Assembly: GCA_944366945.1 (NCBI GenBank)
Contig: CALVWJ010000020.1
Span: 1 to 50,784 of the forward strand
Source: an uncultured Clostridia bacterium
GTDB lineage: Bacteria; Bacillota; Clostridia; Christensenellales; CAG-138
DNA: 50,784 nt
Direction of reading: 5' to 3'
Part shown: in pieces, positions 1-8,314 of the stretch
Position numbering within the stretch: the first letter of the stretch is position 1
Layout: each line of letters starts with the position of its first letter
Notes under the pieces: generated by a model
Seen by the model: the letters and a program-made list of their open reading frames with translations, nothing else
What the model was told of the DNA's origin: nothing
The model's database searches: none
Position numbers and translations under genes: made by a program

Positions 1-575
1 GCGCCACTTTTGCCAACGGGGAAAGACTGGGGAAAGGCAGGTAGCTGCCGGATTTTAAAAGGCAAAGAGCACCCTGCAAGATCCTTTTTCGCTGCCCTTC
101 CTGCTGGATGGACTGGCAGTGCATTGCCTTTGCTTCATGTCCCGCTGATATGCTGAGCGCGGCATTCGGATATTGGAAGGGAAAAGCATGCGTAGCGAGC
201 ATGCATTGACCTAGATGGCCGTTTTACTGTTCTATTCAAGGTGCAATGGTATGCTGTGCGGTAGTAACTATGTATGCTAGCGATCTCTGCAGTTTAGTAG
301 TCAAGAATAGAGCGTTTAAGCCAATTAGCAGGCAGCACACGCGATTTATAAGACCTATTTTGCCATCATTTTTTGTCTTGCTTTGCCGTTTCTCCCTTTG
401 CGGCTATATTAAAATGATTTTTCCAGTACTACTGCGGAGGGATAAAGAAAAAATCAGATATAAAATAGGATATGCAACTACGTCAGTGCGAATTGAAATT
501 TTTGAAATAATTACCAGAATGCATTTCGCTGCTTTGCGCATACTAAGGCCAACCAATGAAGTGGAGGAAAAGAAA
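1..575. other. Gene-free leader of window
   Basis: I see no supportable gene in this stretch. An open frame runs in from 246 and joins the DUF1540 gene in the same frame, but its translation has no family resemblance and the ribosome site sits just before the internal ATG at 576. The left edge may hold the end of an upstream transcription unit, but nothing identifies it. Confidence 0.4.
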
Positions 576-749
576 ATGTCCGAAACCAAGGCTGGAAGCC
601 AGACCATTGGCTGTCGCGTAACAAGCTGCCGCTACAATACACGCGGCTGCGATTGCCAGCTTTCCCGGATCGAGGTAGAACCCAAATGCGGTTGCCATAC
701 CGGTGAACCGTGTGATGAAAGCCTCTGTGGAAGCTACAAAGCAAAATAA
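576..749 (+). CDS. DUF1540 domain small cysteine-rich protein
   Basis: This 57-residue protein contains eight cysteines in the DUF1540 pattern (I-G-C-x3-S-C-x-Y, then C-x-C and P-K-C-G-C). Family members are short Firmicute proteins of unknown role; the cysteine arrangement suggests metal binding, which is inference. I chose the ATG at 576 because GGAGG lies at 563-567, nine bases ahead, and because the open frame continuing upstream to 246 has no family similarity. It is a single gene followed 10 bases later by a strong terminator. No signal peptide or membrane segment is visible, so it is probably cytoplasmic. Confidence 0.85.
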   Translation: MSETKAGSQTIGCRVTSCRYNTRGCDCQLSRIEVEPKCGCHTGEPCDESLCGSYKAK

Positions 750-758
750 CGCGACAAA

Positions 759-786
759 AAGAAGGGCAGGTCGCCCTTCTTTTTTG
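759..786 (+). terminator. Rho-independent terminator after DUF1540 gene
   Basis: The stem GAAGGGC / GCCCTTC with a short loop is followed by seven T residues. It stands directly behind the DUF1540 stop and also closes the space before the convergent pyrophosphatase gene. Confidence 0.85.
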
Positions 787-856
787 TTTGCATGTTGAAC
801 CTATAGAAAGCTTAAGCCTGTTGGATGTCACTGGCGCGCTGCGCGATGGTATAAGC

Positions 857-1387
857 TTAGCGGCAATAAAGCTGGATATAAGTTTCGATAGCATCCTCGA
901 TGACTTTCACGGCAGCAGCACGGTTCTGAATTTCATCGATCGCTGTCTCCTTACGTTCAAGCGATTTGTACACCGAAAAGAAATGCGACATTTCCTCAAA
1001 TACATGCCGGGGAATTTCGGAGATGTCGTGATAACTGTTATAAGTGGGATCCTCAAAGGGGATTGCAATGATCTTATCATCAGCGTAGCCGTTGTCGATC
1101 ATGGTAATCATGCCAATAGGATAGCATTGAATCAATGCCATGGGCTGAATGGGTTCGGAGCAAAGCACCAGCACATCCAGAGGATCCTTATCCGCAGCAT
1201 AGGTGCGCGGGATAAAACCATAATTTGCAGGATAATGCGTAGAGGTATACAATACGCGATCCAGCCTTAAAATTCCAGTTTCTTTATCGAGTTCATATTT
1301 GGTCTTGCTGCCCTTGCTAATTTCAACAACGGCAAAAAAATCCTCCGGCTTAATGCGCTTTGGGGAAATATCGTGCCAAATGTTCAT
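857..1387 (-). CDS. ppa: Inorganic pyrophosphatase (family I, soluble)
   Basis: This enzyme hydrolyses pyrophosphate to phosphate and so drives biosynthetic reactions in the cytoplasm. The 176-residue product starts MNIWHDI as in family I enzymes. It carries the signature D-K-D-P-L-D-V-L at 66-73, with metal-binding Asp66 and Asp71 and a further Asp at 98. The YTSTHYPANYGFIP segment at 47-60 is also typical. The length matches the family. The frame is open about 69 codons further upstream, but that part is unrelated to the family and crosses the promoter. The AAGGAG at 1404-1409 lies unusually far (about 17 bases) from the chosen ATG, so the start rests mainly on family alignment. The gene is monocistronic, with its own promoter. 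Confidence 0.95.
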   Translation of the reverse strand: MNIWHDISPKRIKPEDFFAVVEISKGSKTKYELDKETGILRLDRVLYTSTHYPANYGFIPRTYAADKDPLDVLVLCSEPIQPMALIQCYPIGMITMIDNGYADDKIIAIPFEDPTYNSYHDISEIPRHVFEEMSHFFSVYKSLERKETAIDEIQNRAAAVKVIEDAIETYIQLYCR

Positions 1388-1426
1388 AAGAATTCGTTTG
1401 AAAACTCCTTCATCTGCATTTATTTT

Positions 1427-1455
1427 ATTATAGCATTGCAGTTGAACTTGTGCAA
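1427..1455 (-). promoter_or_regulatory. Promoter of pyrophosphatase gene
   Basis: Read on the minus strand, TTGCAC (1450-1455) and TATAAT (1427-1432) are separated by 17 bases, a good sigma-A arrangement about 40 bases ahead of the ppa start. Confidence 0.65.
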
Positions 1456-1690
1456 GGTGTGAGGTGATGCGTATAAGGAAAAATTCTCTAAAGTTTATGA
1501 ATGCTGCCTTTTTTGCGCGCTTTGCCAAGCATAAGCCACACAATTTATTACGTATGCGAAAAGCAGTGGTACTGCGATATGCCGGCTGTTTCATGCTTAT
1601 CCCCGGTTGCGGAGGACATGCTTTTCTGGTATCCTTTGTTCAGAATGTGGTTCCACTACATAAATATAATATATATTTTGGAGAAAACGC

Positions 1691-2287
1691 ATGGAAAACA
1701 CCTTTTTGCCGCTTATCTTCCGTATGCGGTATATCAACCGCTGGAGCTTAATGTATAACACAGAAAAAGAGGACCTAATGCAGCATGCGGCCGAATGCGC
1801 ATTTCTTACGCACTTCTTGGCCACCATCGGGATTCAATTTTTTGGCAAGCAGTATGATGCGGAGCGGCTTGCCGTCCATGCGCTGTTCCATGACGCTTCC
1901 GAGGTGCTTACGGGAGACCTGCCCACGCCGGTGAAATACTACAACGACGAAATGAAAAATATTTATAAGCAGATTGAAAAAAGCGCTGCGGAGAAGCTGC
2001 AAAACCACTTGCCGCCCGAATTGCGCGCGGCGTATGCGCCCTATCTTGGCACGGCGCAGCTGGCTCCGCAGGAACAGGCTTTGCTTAAATGCGCGGACAA
2101 GCTCTGCGCCTACATCAAATGCATCTATGAACGCAATGCGGGAAATATGGAGTTCCAGCATGCATACGTGGGCATTGGCCGGGAAATCGAGACCATGCAG
2201 GCGGAAAGCGACGAGCTTCAATATTTTCTTGCGCACTGCCTGCCTGCTTTTTCCCTTACGCTGGACGACCTGCAGGGAACGCTGTAA
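1691..2287 (+). CDS. yfbR: HD-domain 5'-deoxynucleotidase, YfbR-like
   Basis: The 198-residue protein is of the YfbR type, HD-superfamily phosphohydrolases that remove the 5'-phosphate from deoxynucleoside monophosphates. Visible features are the family opening FRMRYINRWSLMYNT (10-24), metal-ligand His32, the HD pair at 67-68 in ALFHDASEV, the GDLPTPVKYYN segment (75-85), and a later C-A-D-K-L that supplies the last metal ligand. Length matches the family. GGAGA precedes the ATG by 9 bases, and a TATAAT at 1665-1670 is a likely -10 element. The gene stands alone, divergent from ppa. Assignment is by recognisable motifs; substrate range is known from the family, not from this sequence. Confidence 0.9.
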   Translation: MENTFLPLIFRMRYINRWSLMYNTEKEDLMQHAAECAFLTHFLATIGIQFFGKQYDAERLAVHALFHDASEVLTGDLPTPVKYYNDEMKNIYKQIEKSAAEKLQNHLPPELRAAYAPYLGTAQLAPQEQALLKCADKLCAYIKCIYERNAGNMEFQHAYVGIGREIETMQAESDELQYFLAHCLPAFSLTLDDLQGTL

Positions 2288-2370
2288 AATGCTTTATAAA
2301 CAGTTTTTCTTATGGCACAGCTTTAATATTACCGCTTTATGTTGAAAAATCAATAAAAATGAGCGATTTA

Positions 2371-2403
2371 TTGCCTGAAGTAATTGAAAATTAATTCAGG
2401 CAA
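2371..2403. repeat. Imperfect inverted repeat, 33 nt
   Basis: TTGCCTGAA (2371-2379) and TTCAGGCAA (2395-2403) form a perfect 9-bp stem. After one G/A mismatch the pairing continues for five A/T pairs round a GAA loop. There is no T-run on either side strong enough to call a terminator. The hairpin stands in the otherwise gene-free 2288-2566 interval ahead of the surface-protein gene. Confidence 0.6.
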
Positions 2404-2593
2404 TATTATAATAAACACATCCAAAAGGAATTTTGCGCTAAAATGCTTTTTAAATCGAACAGCTATTTCTTAAGGACTGGCGCAAAGAACAGCCCTGCGT
2501 AAGGAGCGTTTGCAGGATTGCCGTGTCTCCTTCGCATGGTTATCAAAAACTATGAAAGGGGATTTCTAGGAACAGAGGAAATGGGTTGCTGCG

Positions 2594-4144
2594 TTGCTCG
2601 CGCTGATTCTGGCATGCTCGCTCTTCCCGGTGATGGCGTTTGCCGAAGGGGTGGAATGTCCAGAGGGCGATAGCTGCACGGCGCATACGGCTGCAATCGG
2701 CACAAAGCATTATACTACGCTGCAGGAGGCGATTGACGCCGCATCAAACAATGATGAGATCAAACTGCTGAAAGAAGTAACGGAACATGGGGTTACTTTT
2801 ACAAAAGCTGGCGCCTATACGCTGAATTTGAACGGGAAAACATTGACGGCGGGCAAGGGAAATGATGAAATTATTGCGATCAAAACGCCGAATCTTACCC
2901 TAACGATCAAAAACGGCACCCTGGCCAGCACATACCCTGACACATACGGCATCTATGCGTATTGTGGCGGTACAGGCACGCCAGTGGACTATGCCAACCT
3001 CGACTTGCTGCTGGATGGAGTAACCATCAATTGTGCCGACCAGGCGCTTGGCGTGCAGGGGAATAACAGCGATCAAAACGTTACAGTGAAAAACAGCAAG
3101 ATTTCCTGTAAGACAACGGGCATCTATTTCCCGCCGAAAACCGGAACGCTGATTGTTGAAAATTCCATTGTGGAAGCGGTAAACAACGGCATTGTGGTAA
3201 AGGGCGGAACGGTTGTGATCAGGGGCGATCAAACCAAAATCAGCGCCAGCGGCGATCGGGTAGCCCAGGATAAACCCTATGGTGGGGGCGGAGGGTTCCC
3301 CCAAACTGGAAATGCGCTCTATATTGAAGGGGGCTATTCTCTCGATGGTGCAGCGCGCCCCATCAATGTTGCAATCCAAGGCGGCACGCTGAAAAGCGAA
3401 AAAGCTTTTGCGCTTGAAATGAAGTTTGAAACGGACAAAGATAAGCAGAAAGCAGAAGTAACGGGCGGCGTGTTCTCTTCGAATGTTACCGAGTTTGCAG
3501 CGGCATCGGCCACTTCAGCCAGCCTTGAAAAGCAGAATGGCACAACAACCACAACAACATATTATGTTGGCACAGCGCAGGAAATTGCGGCCAGGATGAT
3601 CGAGAATGCACAGGCAGGCGATACGATTTCCGTTCTGAAAGGCGATCTTGACCTGGGCAACAGCATTGCCGGCGGGGTAAAGGTAACCAACCAGGGGCAA
3701 GGTAAGGTAACGGTGAACGGCGCACCCGTAGGAACAACGGAAAGCACCACCTGCTTGCATCAGTGGGGCGCACCGGTGTGGAATTGGGCCGGGAATAGGG
3801 AAAGCGCAAGCGCGACCTTTACATGCGCGCGCGATGCGAAACATAAAGAGACGGTGGCGGCGAACGTGGATATCGACGGCTACGCAGGGCGGCTTGTGTA
3901 TACGGCAACGGTTGCGTTCCAGGGCAAGACCTACACGGATCGGAAGACTGTGCTTTACGGCGATGGGGAACAAAGCGGCGTGATTGTGCCGGGCACCCTG
4001 GCCCCGCCTGCAACGGATGACGGCGCTGCGCTCCCGCCGCAAACGGGCAGCGAAAGCGCATGGGCGGCGGCGCTAGCATGCATTCTTGCCGGCGTGGCGT
4101 TGGGCGTTGCGGTTTACCGCATGCGCAGGCGTGGGAACCGCTGA
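2594..4144 (+). CDS. Surface protein, beta-helix-like, PPQTG sorting signal
   Basis: The product is an exported cell-wall protein. The part after the signal sequence has the short Val/Ile/Asn-rich repeats of a right-handed beta-helix (for example VTINCADQALG, VTVKNSKISCKTTG). Next comes a module H-Q-W-G-x-P-x-W-N-W with two later cysteines, common in Clostridia surface proteins. The C-terminus reads PPQTGSESAW, then a hydrophobic stretch and the basic tail YRMRRRGNR, a sortase signal of the (S/P)PXTG kind. The listed start is a TTG that leaves a short signal peptide (ending VMAFA|EG) without its basic n-region. Eight further in-frame codons upstream, reading EQRKWVAA, would complete it but are headed by a TAG at 2567-2569. 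The start is therefore doubtful and expression may be weak or lost. The ligand is unknown. Confidence 0.8.
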   Translation: MLALILACSLFPVMAFAEGVECPEGDSCTAHTAAIGTKHYTTLQEAIDAASNNDEIKLLKEVTEHGVTFTKAGAYTLNLNGKTLTAGKGNDEIIAIKTPNLTLTIKNGTLASTYPDTYGIYAYCGGTGTPVDYANLDLLLDGVTINCADQALGVQGNNSDQNVTVKNSKISCKTTGIYFPPKTGTLIVENSIVEAVNNGIVVKGGTVVIRGDQTKISASGDRVAQDKPYGGGGGFPQTGNALYIEGGYSLDGAARPINVAIQGGTLKSEKAFALEMKFETDKDKQKAEVTGGVFSSNVTEFAAASATSASLEKQNGTTTTTTYYVGTAQEIAARMIENAQAGDTISVLKGDLDLGNSIAGGVKVTNQGQGKVTVNGAPVGTTESTTCLHQWGAPVWNWAGNRESASATFTCARDAKHKETVAANVDIDGYAGRLVYTATVAFQGKTYTDRKTVLYGDGEQSGVIVPGTLAPPATDDGAALPPQTGSESAWAAALACILAGVALGVAVYRMRRRGNR

Positions 4145-4164
4145 AACAGGAACCGCCATTTCAG

Positions 4165-4196
4165 AAGGGTGGAGCGGCTAAAGCCGCTCCACCCTT
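4165..4196 (+). terminator. Hairpin after surface-protein gene
   Basis: A perfect 14-bp stem (4165-4178 with 4183-4196) closes on a TAAA loop 20 bases after the stop codon. Only a short, interrupted T-run (CTTTGC) follows, so termination is probable rather than certain. Confidence 0.65.
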
Positions 4197-4244
4197 TGCA
4201 TAGCAGGCAGTGGTGGAAGATCGCGCACTGCCTGCTATGCAAAG
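4194..4244. repeat. Perfect 19-bp inverted repeat, second hairpin
   Basis: The 19 bases at 4194-4212 (CTTTGCATAGCAGGCAGTG) are repeated exactly in inverse orientation at 4226-4244, with a 13-base spacer. The left arm overlaps the right arm of the preceding hairpin by three bases. No T-run follows. The rest of the 4145-4579 interval has no supportable gene. Confidence 0.8.
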
Positions 4245-4579
4245 TATTTTGCAGCGGAAAACCGGGAGAGATGCGCTTTGTGGGTTGAGGCCGCATACCA
4301 GGCGGAGCGCTGCCCTGGCTGCGCAGGTGCCCGCAATGTTTCAGTTTGCAGGCAAAGCTTGATCAAAGGGCGTTCGTCAGCCAGGCAAACGCGCTTGCAG
4401 ATTCCTTCCCTTCGGGAGCAAGCGGCTTTGGAAAGGCATGGGAAATCCCCGCTTTTCTGAGGCGAACGGCCCTGCCTGCAGCGAGACGGGCGGAGGTTTG
4501 CAAACCAATATGGGAAGCCGGCCGCCAACAGGAAGATCACAGGCATATATCTTAAACGTTTGACCCCAAACAAAAGTTA

Positions 4580-4622
4580 TTTAAAAATAAAAACCGGCCC
4601 CTTCCATAGCGAAAGGGGCCGA
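4580..4622 (-). terminator. Rho-independent terminator of NlpC/P60 hydrolase gene
   Basis: On the minus strand CGGCCCCTT and its complement (4595-4603 with 4613-4621) form a GC-rich 9-bp stem, followed by GGTTTTTATTTTT. It lies 12 bases after the hydrolase stop codon. Confidence 0.9.
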
Positions 4623-4633
4623 TTGAAAGGCAG

Positions 4634-6349
4634 TTAAAAGATGCGGTATGCGCAGTAGAAATACTTCTGCCAATAATCCGTCTGGAAGGAGCGGTGCACA
4701 ACTTCTCCGTTGCCGGAAGAGGCATCCACCATCTTGCTGCTGCTTGTGGCAATTCCAACGTGCCCTTTGGAAGAGGACATCTTGAACACGAGTACGTCGC
4801 CCTTCTGGATGTCACTCATCGAGGAGATCTTCTGGTATTTCGTTACGCTGCGCCAGGTTTTGCTGGTCATGTAGCTCTGCTTTACACCAGCCTGGTTCAA
4901 ACACCAGTATACGAAGCCGGAGCAGTCAAAGCTGCTGGGCCCTTTTGCGCCGGTGCGATAGGGGCAACCGAGCTTGGAAAGTGCGATCTCTACGAAACGA
5001 TCCACCGAAGCACCGTTCGAAGTGCCGCTGGAGGGGCTGGAGGTTTCCGAAGGCTTTGGCGTTGCGGCCGGGCCGGAAGTTGCAGCTGGCGTATCGGCAG
5101 CGGCTTTCTTTGCATCATCCGAACGCAGTGCCGTAAGCGTTTGACGGCCTACTTTGCCATCTACCGTAAGGCCATTGCGCTCTTGGAAAGCGCGCACCGC
5201 GGCTTCTGTGCCGGAGCCGAAATACCCGTCCGCAGAATCCAGATATCCAAGCTGCTTCAAAAGCTTTTGCACGTTTTTGACCGTATCGCCCTTCATGCCG
5301 ATGGTAAGCGCATTTGCCTGCGCATCGGAGGACATGAGAACTTCCTTTGTCTGCGGGCCGATGTGGCCATCTGCAATAAGCCCGTTGAGCTCTTGGAAGA
5401 GCTTCACTGCAGCAAGCGTATCGCTGCCAAAGGTGCCGTCCGGCTCCGTGGTAAGATATGCGAGCGAATAAAGGCGCTTCTGATATTTGAGCACTTCATC
5501 GCTCTTTTCCCCATAGGAGAGCGATTTGGCGATTGCCTCTTCGCTATAAAGCATTTCACGGGTCTGCATGCCGATCATGCCGTCCACATCAAGGCCGTTG
5601 CGATCCTGGAATTCCTTTACCGCCGCTGCGGTTTCATCCCCAAAATAGCCGGTGGCTTTATCCATATAATCGAGCTCAACCAGGCGCTTTTGCAGCTCCT
5701 TTACGTCCGTGCCTTCATCGCCAACCGTTACCATATAGGGGAGCGCATCCTCCCGCATGAGGCGGTCATAAGTTTCTTCCCCGATGTAGCCGTCTACCGT
5801 AAGGCCGTGGCGGCGCTGGAACATTTCAACGGCTTCTTTGGTAACGCTGCCGTAGTATTCCGTTGGTTCATCGTAGTCCATGTAGCCAAGTTCCATGAGG
5901 CGTTCCTGCACGGCCATAACCTGCGCCCCTGTTGCGCCCTTGCCGAGCAGGATGGGGGTTGGTGTGGGAATCGGCGTCGGAGAAGGCCGCGGCGTAGCGG
6001 AAGGCTTTGGAGTATATTGATCCGAAAGGTCAATATAATCGGACGCTGCGGCGCTTTCCACCCTGGCAGGACTGCCGGAAGGCAATGCATCGCCCGCTTC
6101 CGCTGCGGCTGGGCGTTTGCCGCCTGCTGCAAAACAGAGCACCGGCACTGCAATGATCACGAGCGCCGTGCAGGCGCAGGCCACCAGCGTGCGCGGTTCG
6201 CGGCGGCGCAGGTTCTGCCCCGTGCGCTTTAGCAGGCCGGGAAATCCGCCTCCGCGCCGGAAACGGCGCATCGAGGCCCGCGTGCGGAGCGCCATGCGGC
6301 CAAGCCAACGCAGCGCGGTATTCCAGGCTTTTTTAAAATCAATTTTCAT
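4634..6349 (-). CDS. NlpC/P60 cell-wall hydrolase with four peptidoglycan-binding repeats
   Basis: This 571-residue protein is predicted to cut peptide stems of peptidoglycan outside the cell. A basic cytoplasmic head of about 53 residues leads into one membrane segment (54-75, VACACTALVIIAVPVLCF). A Thr/Pro linker (112-134) follows, then four PG_binding_1 repeats at about 137-200, 208-270, 278-340 and 348-410, each with a D-G-x-I/V-G-x-x-T motif. A second Ser/Thr/Pro linker leads to the NlpC/P60 domain (450-571) with catalytic Cys476 in FDCSGF and His530 in KGHVG. The long basic head before the membrane segment suggests a membrane anchor rather than a cleaved signal. The RBS is weak (GGGATGA). 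The gene is single, with a good terminator. It could serve spore-cortex or division-wall turnover, which is not decided by the sequence. Confidence 0.92.
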   Translation of the reverse strand: MKIDFKKAWNTALRWLGRMALRTRASMRRFRRGGGFPGLLKRTGQNLRRREPRTLVACACTALVIIAVPVLCFAAGGKRPAAAEAGDALPSGSPARVESAAASDYIDLSDQYTPKPSATPRPSPTPIPTPTPILLGKGATGAQVMAVQERLMELGYMDYDEPTEYYGSVTKEAVEMFQRRHGLTVDGYIGEETYDRLMREDALPYMVTVGDEGTDVKELQKRLVELDYMDKATGYFGDETAAAVKEFQDRNGLDVDGMIGMQTREMLYSEEAIAKSLSYGEKSDEVLKYQKRLYSLAYLTTEPDGTFGSDTLAAVKLFQELNGLIADGHIGPQTKEVLMSSDAQANALTIGMKGDTVKNVQKLLKQLGYLDSADGYFGSGTEAAVRAFQERNGLTVDGKVGRQTLTALRSDDAKKAAADTPAATSGPAATPKPSETSSPSSGTSNGASVDRFVEIALSKLGCPYRTGAKGPSSFDCSGFVYWCLNQAGVKQSYMTSKTWRSVTKYQKISSMSDIQKGDVLVFKMSSSKGHVGIATSSSKMVDASSGNGEVVHRSFQTDYWQKYFYCAYRIF

Positions 6350-6476
6350 ATTGCATGCATCATCCCGTTTTCTGGAACCCAGCGAAATGCCAGATTCCGC
6401 TTGATTGTAAACCTATTATATCATACCATTACGCAGAATGGGTTTGAATATTCGGTAAACAACGGTAGGATTTGCG

Positions 6477-6486
6477 GTGACGTCAC
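6477..6486. promoter_or_regulatory. GTGACGTCAC palindrome between divergent genes
   Basis: A perfect 10-bp palindrome stands midway between the hydrolase gene (whose likely TATAAT -10 is at 6415-6420 on the minus strand) and the SPFH gene promoter. It could be a regulator site, but it is short enough to be chance. Confidence 0.25.
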
Positions 6487-6515
6487 ATTTTTTACATGAT
6501 TTTTACAAGACGCGC

Positions 6516-6544
6516 TTCCACGAGAGAAAAGGAAATGCTATAAT
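6516..6544 (+). promoter_or_regulatory. Promoter of SPFH protein gene
   Basis: TATAAT at 6539-6544 is preceded at 17 bases by TTCCAC (6516-6521), a weak -35. The position, about 75 bases ahead of the ATG, fits. Confidence 0.5.
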
Positions 6545-6618
6545 CATACGCGGTAGGGCCTTTCGAACAAGCGCCCTAAAAAGCGGCGAATGCGCCGCCA
6601 TTTGGAAGGAGTTCAAAC

Positions 6619-7503
6619 ATGTTTCGAAACAAGCAGGGCAACCTTTCTATCGGGAAGATCATCGCTGCGGCCGTTGTGGCAATTCTGGTCATTTCGATTG
6701 TGTTCGGCAGCTTTGTCGTGATTCCCGCCGGGCACACGGGCGTTGTTGTCACGTTGGGCAAGGTAAGCGACACCGTGCTGCAAGAGGGTATGCATTTCAA
6801 GATCCCCTTTGCGCAGGAGATCGTGCAGATCGATAACCGCATCGTGAAGCTCGAGGTGAGCACGGAGGCGTTCAGCAAGGATTTGCAAACCGTTTCCACG
6901 GTGCTTGCGGTAAACTACCGCATTGCGAAGAACATGAGTTATTCCATCTATAAGGAAGTCGGCGCTGCGTTTGAAGAAGTGCTCGTTTCCCCGGCGGTGA
7001 ACGAGGCGCTCAAGGCCGTTGTTGCAAAATACACAGCGAGCGATCTTGTGGCAAGCCGCAGCGAGGTAAGTTTGCAGCTGGATACGGAACTGAATGAGAA
7101 GCTTAATACACGCGGCATTTACATTGAAGACCTCAATATTATCGATTGGGACTTCTCACCCGAATACATCGCGGCAGTAGAGGCCAAGCAGGTTGCGGAA
7201 CAAACGCTGATTAAGACGCAAACCGAACAGGAGCAGCAGATCGTAATCGCGGAGGCGGAAGCGGAGAAGAAGGTTATCGCTGCAAACGCCGAGGCGGAAA
7301 GCTCGCTGATTGAGGCGGAAGCAGAGGCAAAACGCATCAAACTCGAAGCCGAAGCGCAGGCGGAAGCCAACCGCATTTTGGCCGAATCGGTGACGGACCC
7401 GCTGATTGACTATCAAACCATTGAAAAATGGGATGGCCAGCTGCCGCAGGTTACCATGGGCGAGAGCGGCTCGCCGCTCATCGGCGTAACGCTGCCGGAA
7501 TAA
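6619..7503 (+). CDS. SPFH/band 7 (prohibitin/stomatin-like) membrane protein
   Basis: The 294-residue protein has one N-terminal membrane segment (about 12-36), then an SPFH/prohibitin domain beginning VVIPAGHTGVVVTLGKV. A long Ala/Glu/Lys coiled coil (about 190-255, repeats of EAEAE) and a short C-terminal tail follow. It most resembles prohibitin/HflC-type scaffolds, which assemble into membrane rings and organise proteases or lipid domains. No protease of the NfeD or HflK type is next to it, so the partner is unknown. AAGGAG stands 8 bases before the ATG. The gene is monocistronic between its own promoter and a strong terminator. Confidence 0.9.
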   Translation: MFRNKQGNLSIGKIIAAAVVAILVISIVFGSFVVIPAGHTGVVVTLGKVSDTVLQEGMHFKIPFAQEIVQIDNRIVKLEVSTEAFSKDLQTVSTVLAVNYRIAKNMSYSIYKEVGAAFEEVLVSPAVNEALKAVVAKYTASDLVASRSEVSLQLDTELNEKLNTRGIYIEDLNIIDWDFSPEYIAAVEAKQVAEQTLIKTQTEQEQQIVIAEAEAEKKVIAANAEAESSLIEAEAEAKRIKLEAEAQAEANRILAESVTDPLIDYQTIEKWDGQLPQVTMGESGSPLIGVTLPE

Positions 7504-7569
7504 AAGGGGAACCGGCGGGGCCCACGCAATGCAAGCGCATCCTGCAGCGGCCCATTCTGCTGAATTGCA

Positions 7570-7604
7570 ATGGCGGCAGGGAGAAAAACCCTGCCGCCGT
7601 TTTT
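7570..7604 (+). terminator. Rho-independent terminator after SPFH gene
   Basis: GGCGGCAGGG (7572-7581) pairs with CCCTGCCGCC (7589-7598) round a GAAAAA-type loop and is followed by GTTTTT. Confidence 0.9.
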
Positions 7605-8314
7605 AATGCGCGGAAAATGTGCAGATTGGCGTATTGGAAAGAACAAAGAAGCCTGGAAAGGGCAAAAAATCAAGGAATAGAACGCAAAATCCCTTGTATG
7701 GCCCTGCAAGAAAGATGCAGCGCGCAACCTTGCAAGCAAGGCAAAAAACCGTTGCATAAAACGGTTACGAATAGGTGAGCGCTTTTCATTAGGCTGTGCA
7801 CAAACAAAATTTAAGAGAGGCCGTAAGATTTCTGGAAAGAGCTTCCATTAAGCGGACTGCGGCGCAATGGAACCCATGCATGCTTGCACCAAATTGCAGA
7901 AATTGCGCATATTTCAAAAGGAGCGGCTATAAAAAGGCTATAACGATACCTCTACGCCGCTTTCATATCATTGCAGCAAATCCCAAATCTTGATTATTTT
8001 ATCGTGAGATCAGTTGCAGAAAGCCTCATCCTTTTAAATTCTGCACGCGATGCGCAAGGCGCTTCTGGAAGAAAAGCGTCATATGATTGGATCAGATTGA
8101 AGCCTATGGAGCCAGGGAACAGGGAATGGATCAAAGCAGCATAAAGATGGACCGATGTGCGCTCGAATTTTGATGCAGCCCATCAATTCCATTTGTAAAT
8201 GAAAGAGCCATTTCAATTCCTATGTTTTCGGAAGCTTTTTATATTTCAATCAATCAGATAAGATGCCGCATGAAGGGCAGCTGGCGGTTGCAAAGCAAGC
8301 GGGTTTTAAAACCT
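7605..8314. other. Gene-free interval of about 700 bases
   Basis: I could not support any coding or RNA gene here. Short open frames exist on both strands, but none has a ribosome site together with protein-like composition. The sequence lies between a plus-strand terminator and the 3' end of nagA, so it may hold the end of the nagA transcript; no clear terminator for it was found. Confidence 0.4.

Noticed and set aside
246..575. N-terminal extension of the DUF1540 protein
   Set aside because: The extra 110 codons are not family-like, and GGAGG stands directly before the internal ATG at 576.
2567..2569. Read-through or recoding of TAG (pyrrolysine or similar) in the surface-protein gene
   Set aside because: No sign of pyrrolysine genes, and TAG or other stops end genes normally elsewhere. 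A mutated start codon is the simpler reading.
4694..6232. Plus-strand open frame of about 510 codons opposite the NlpC/P60 hydrolase
   Set aside because: Same reason: the minus strand encodes an evident domain protein with terminator and start, while the plus frame is rich in His, Arg and Cys without any motif.
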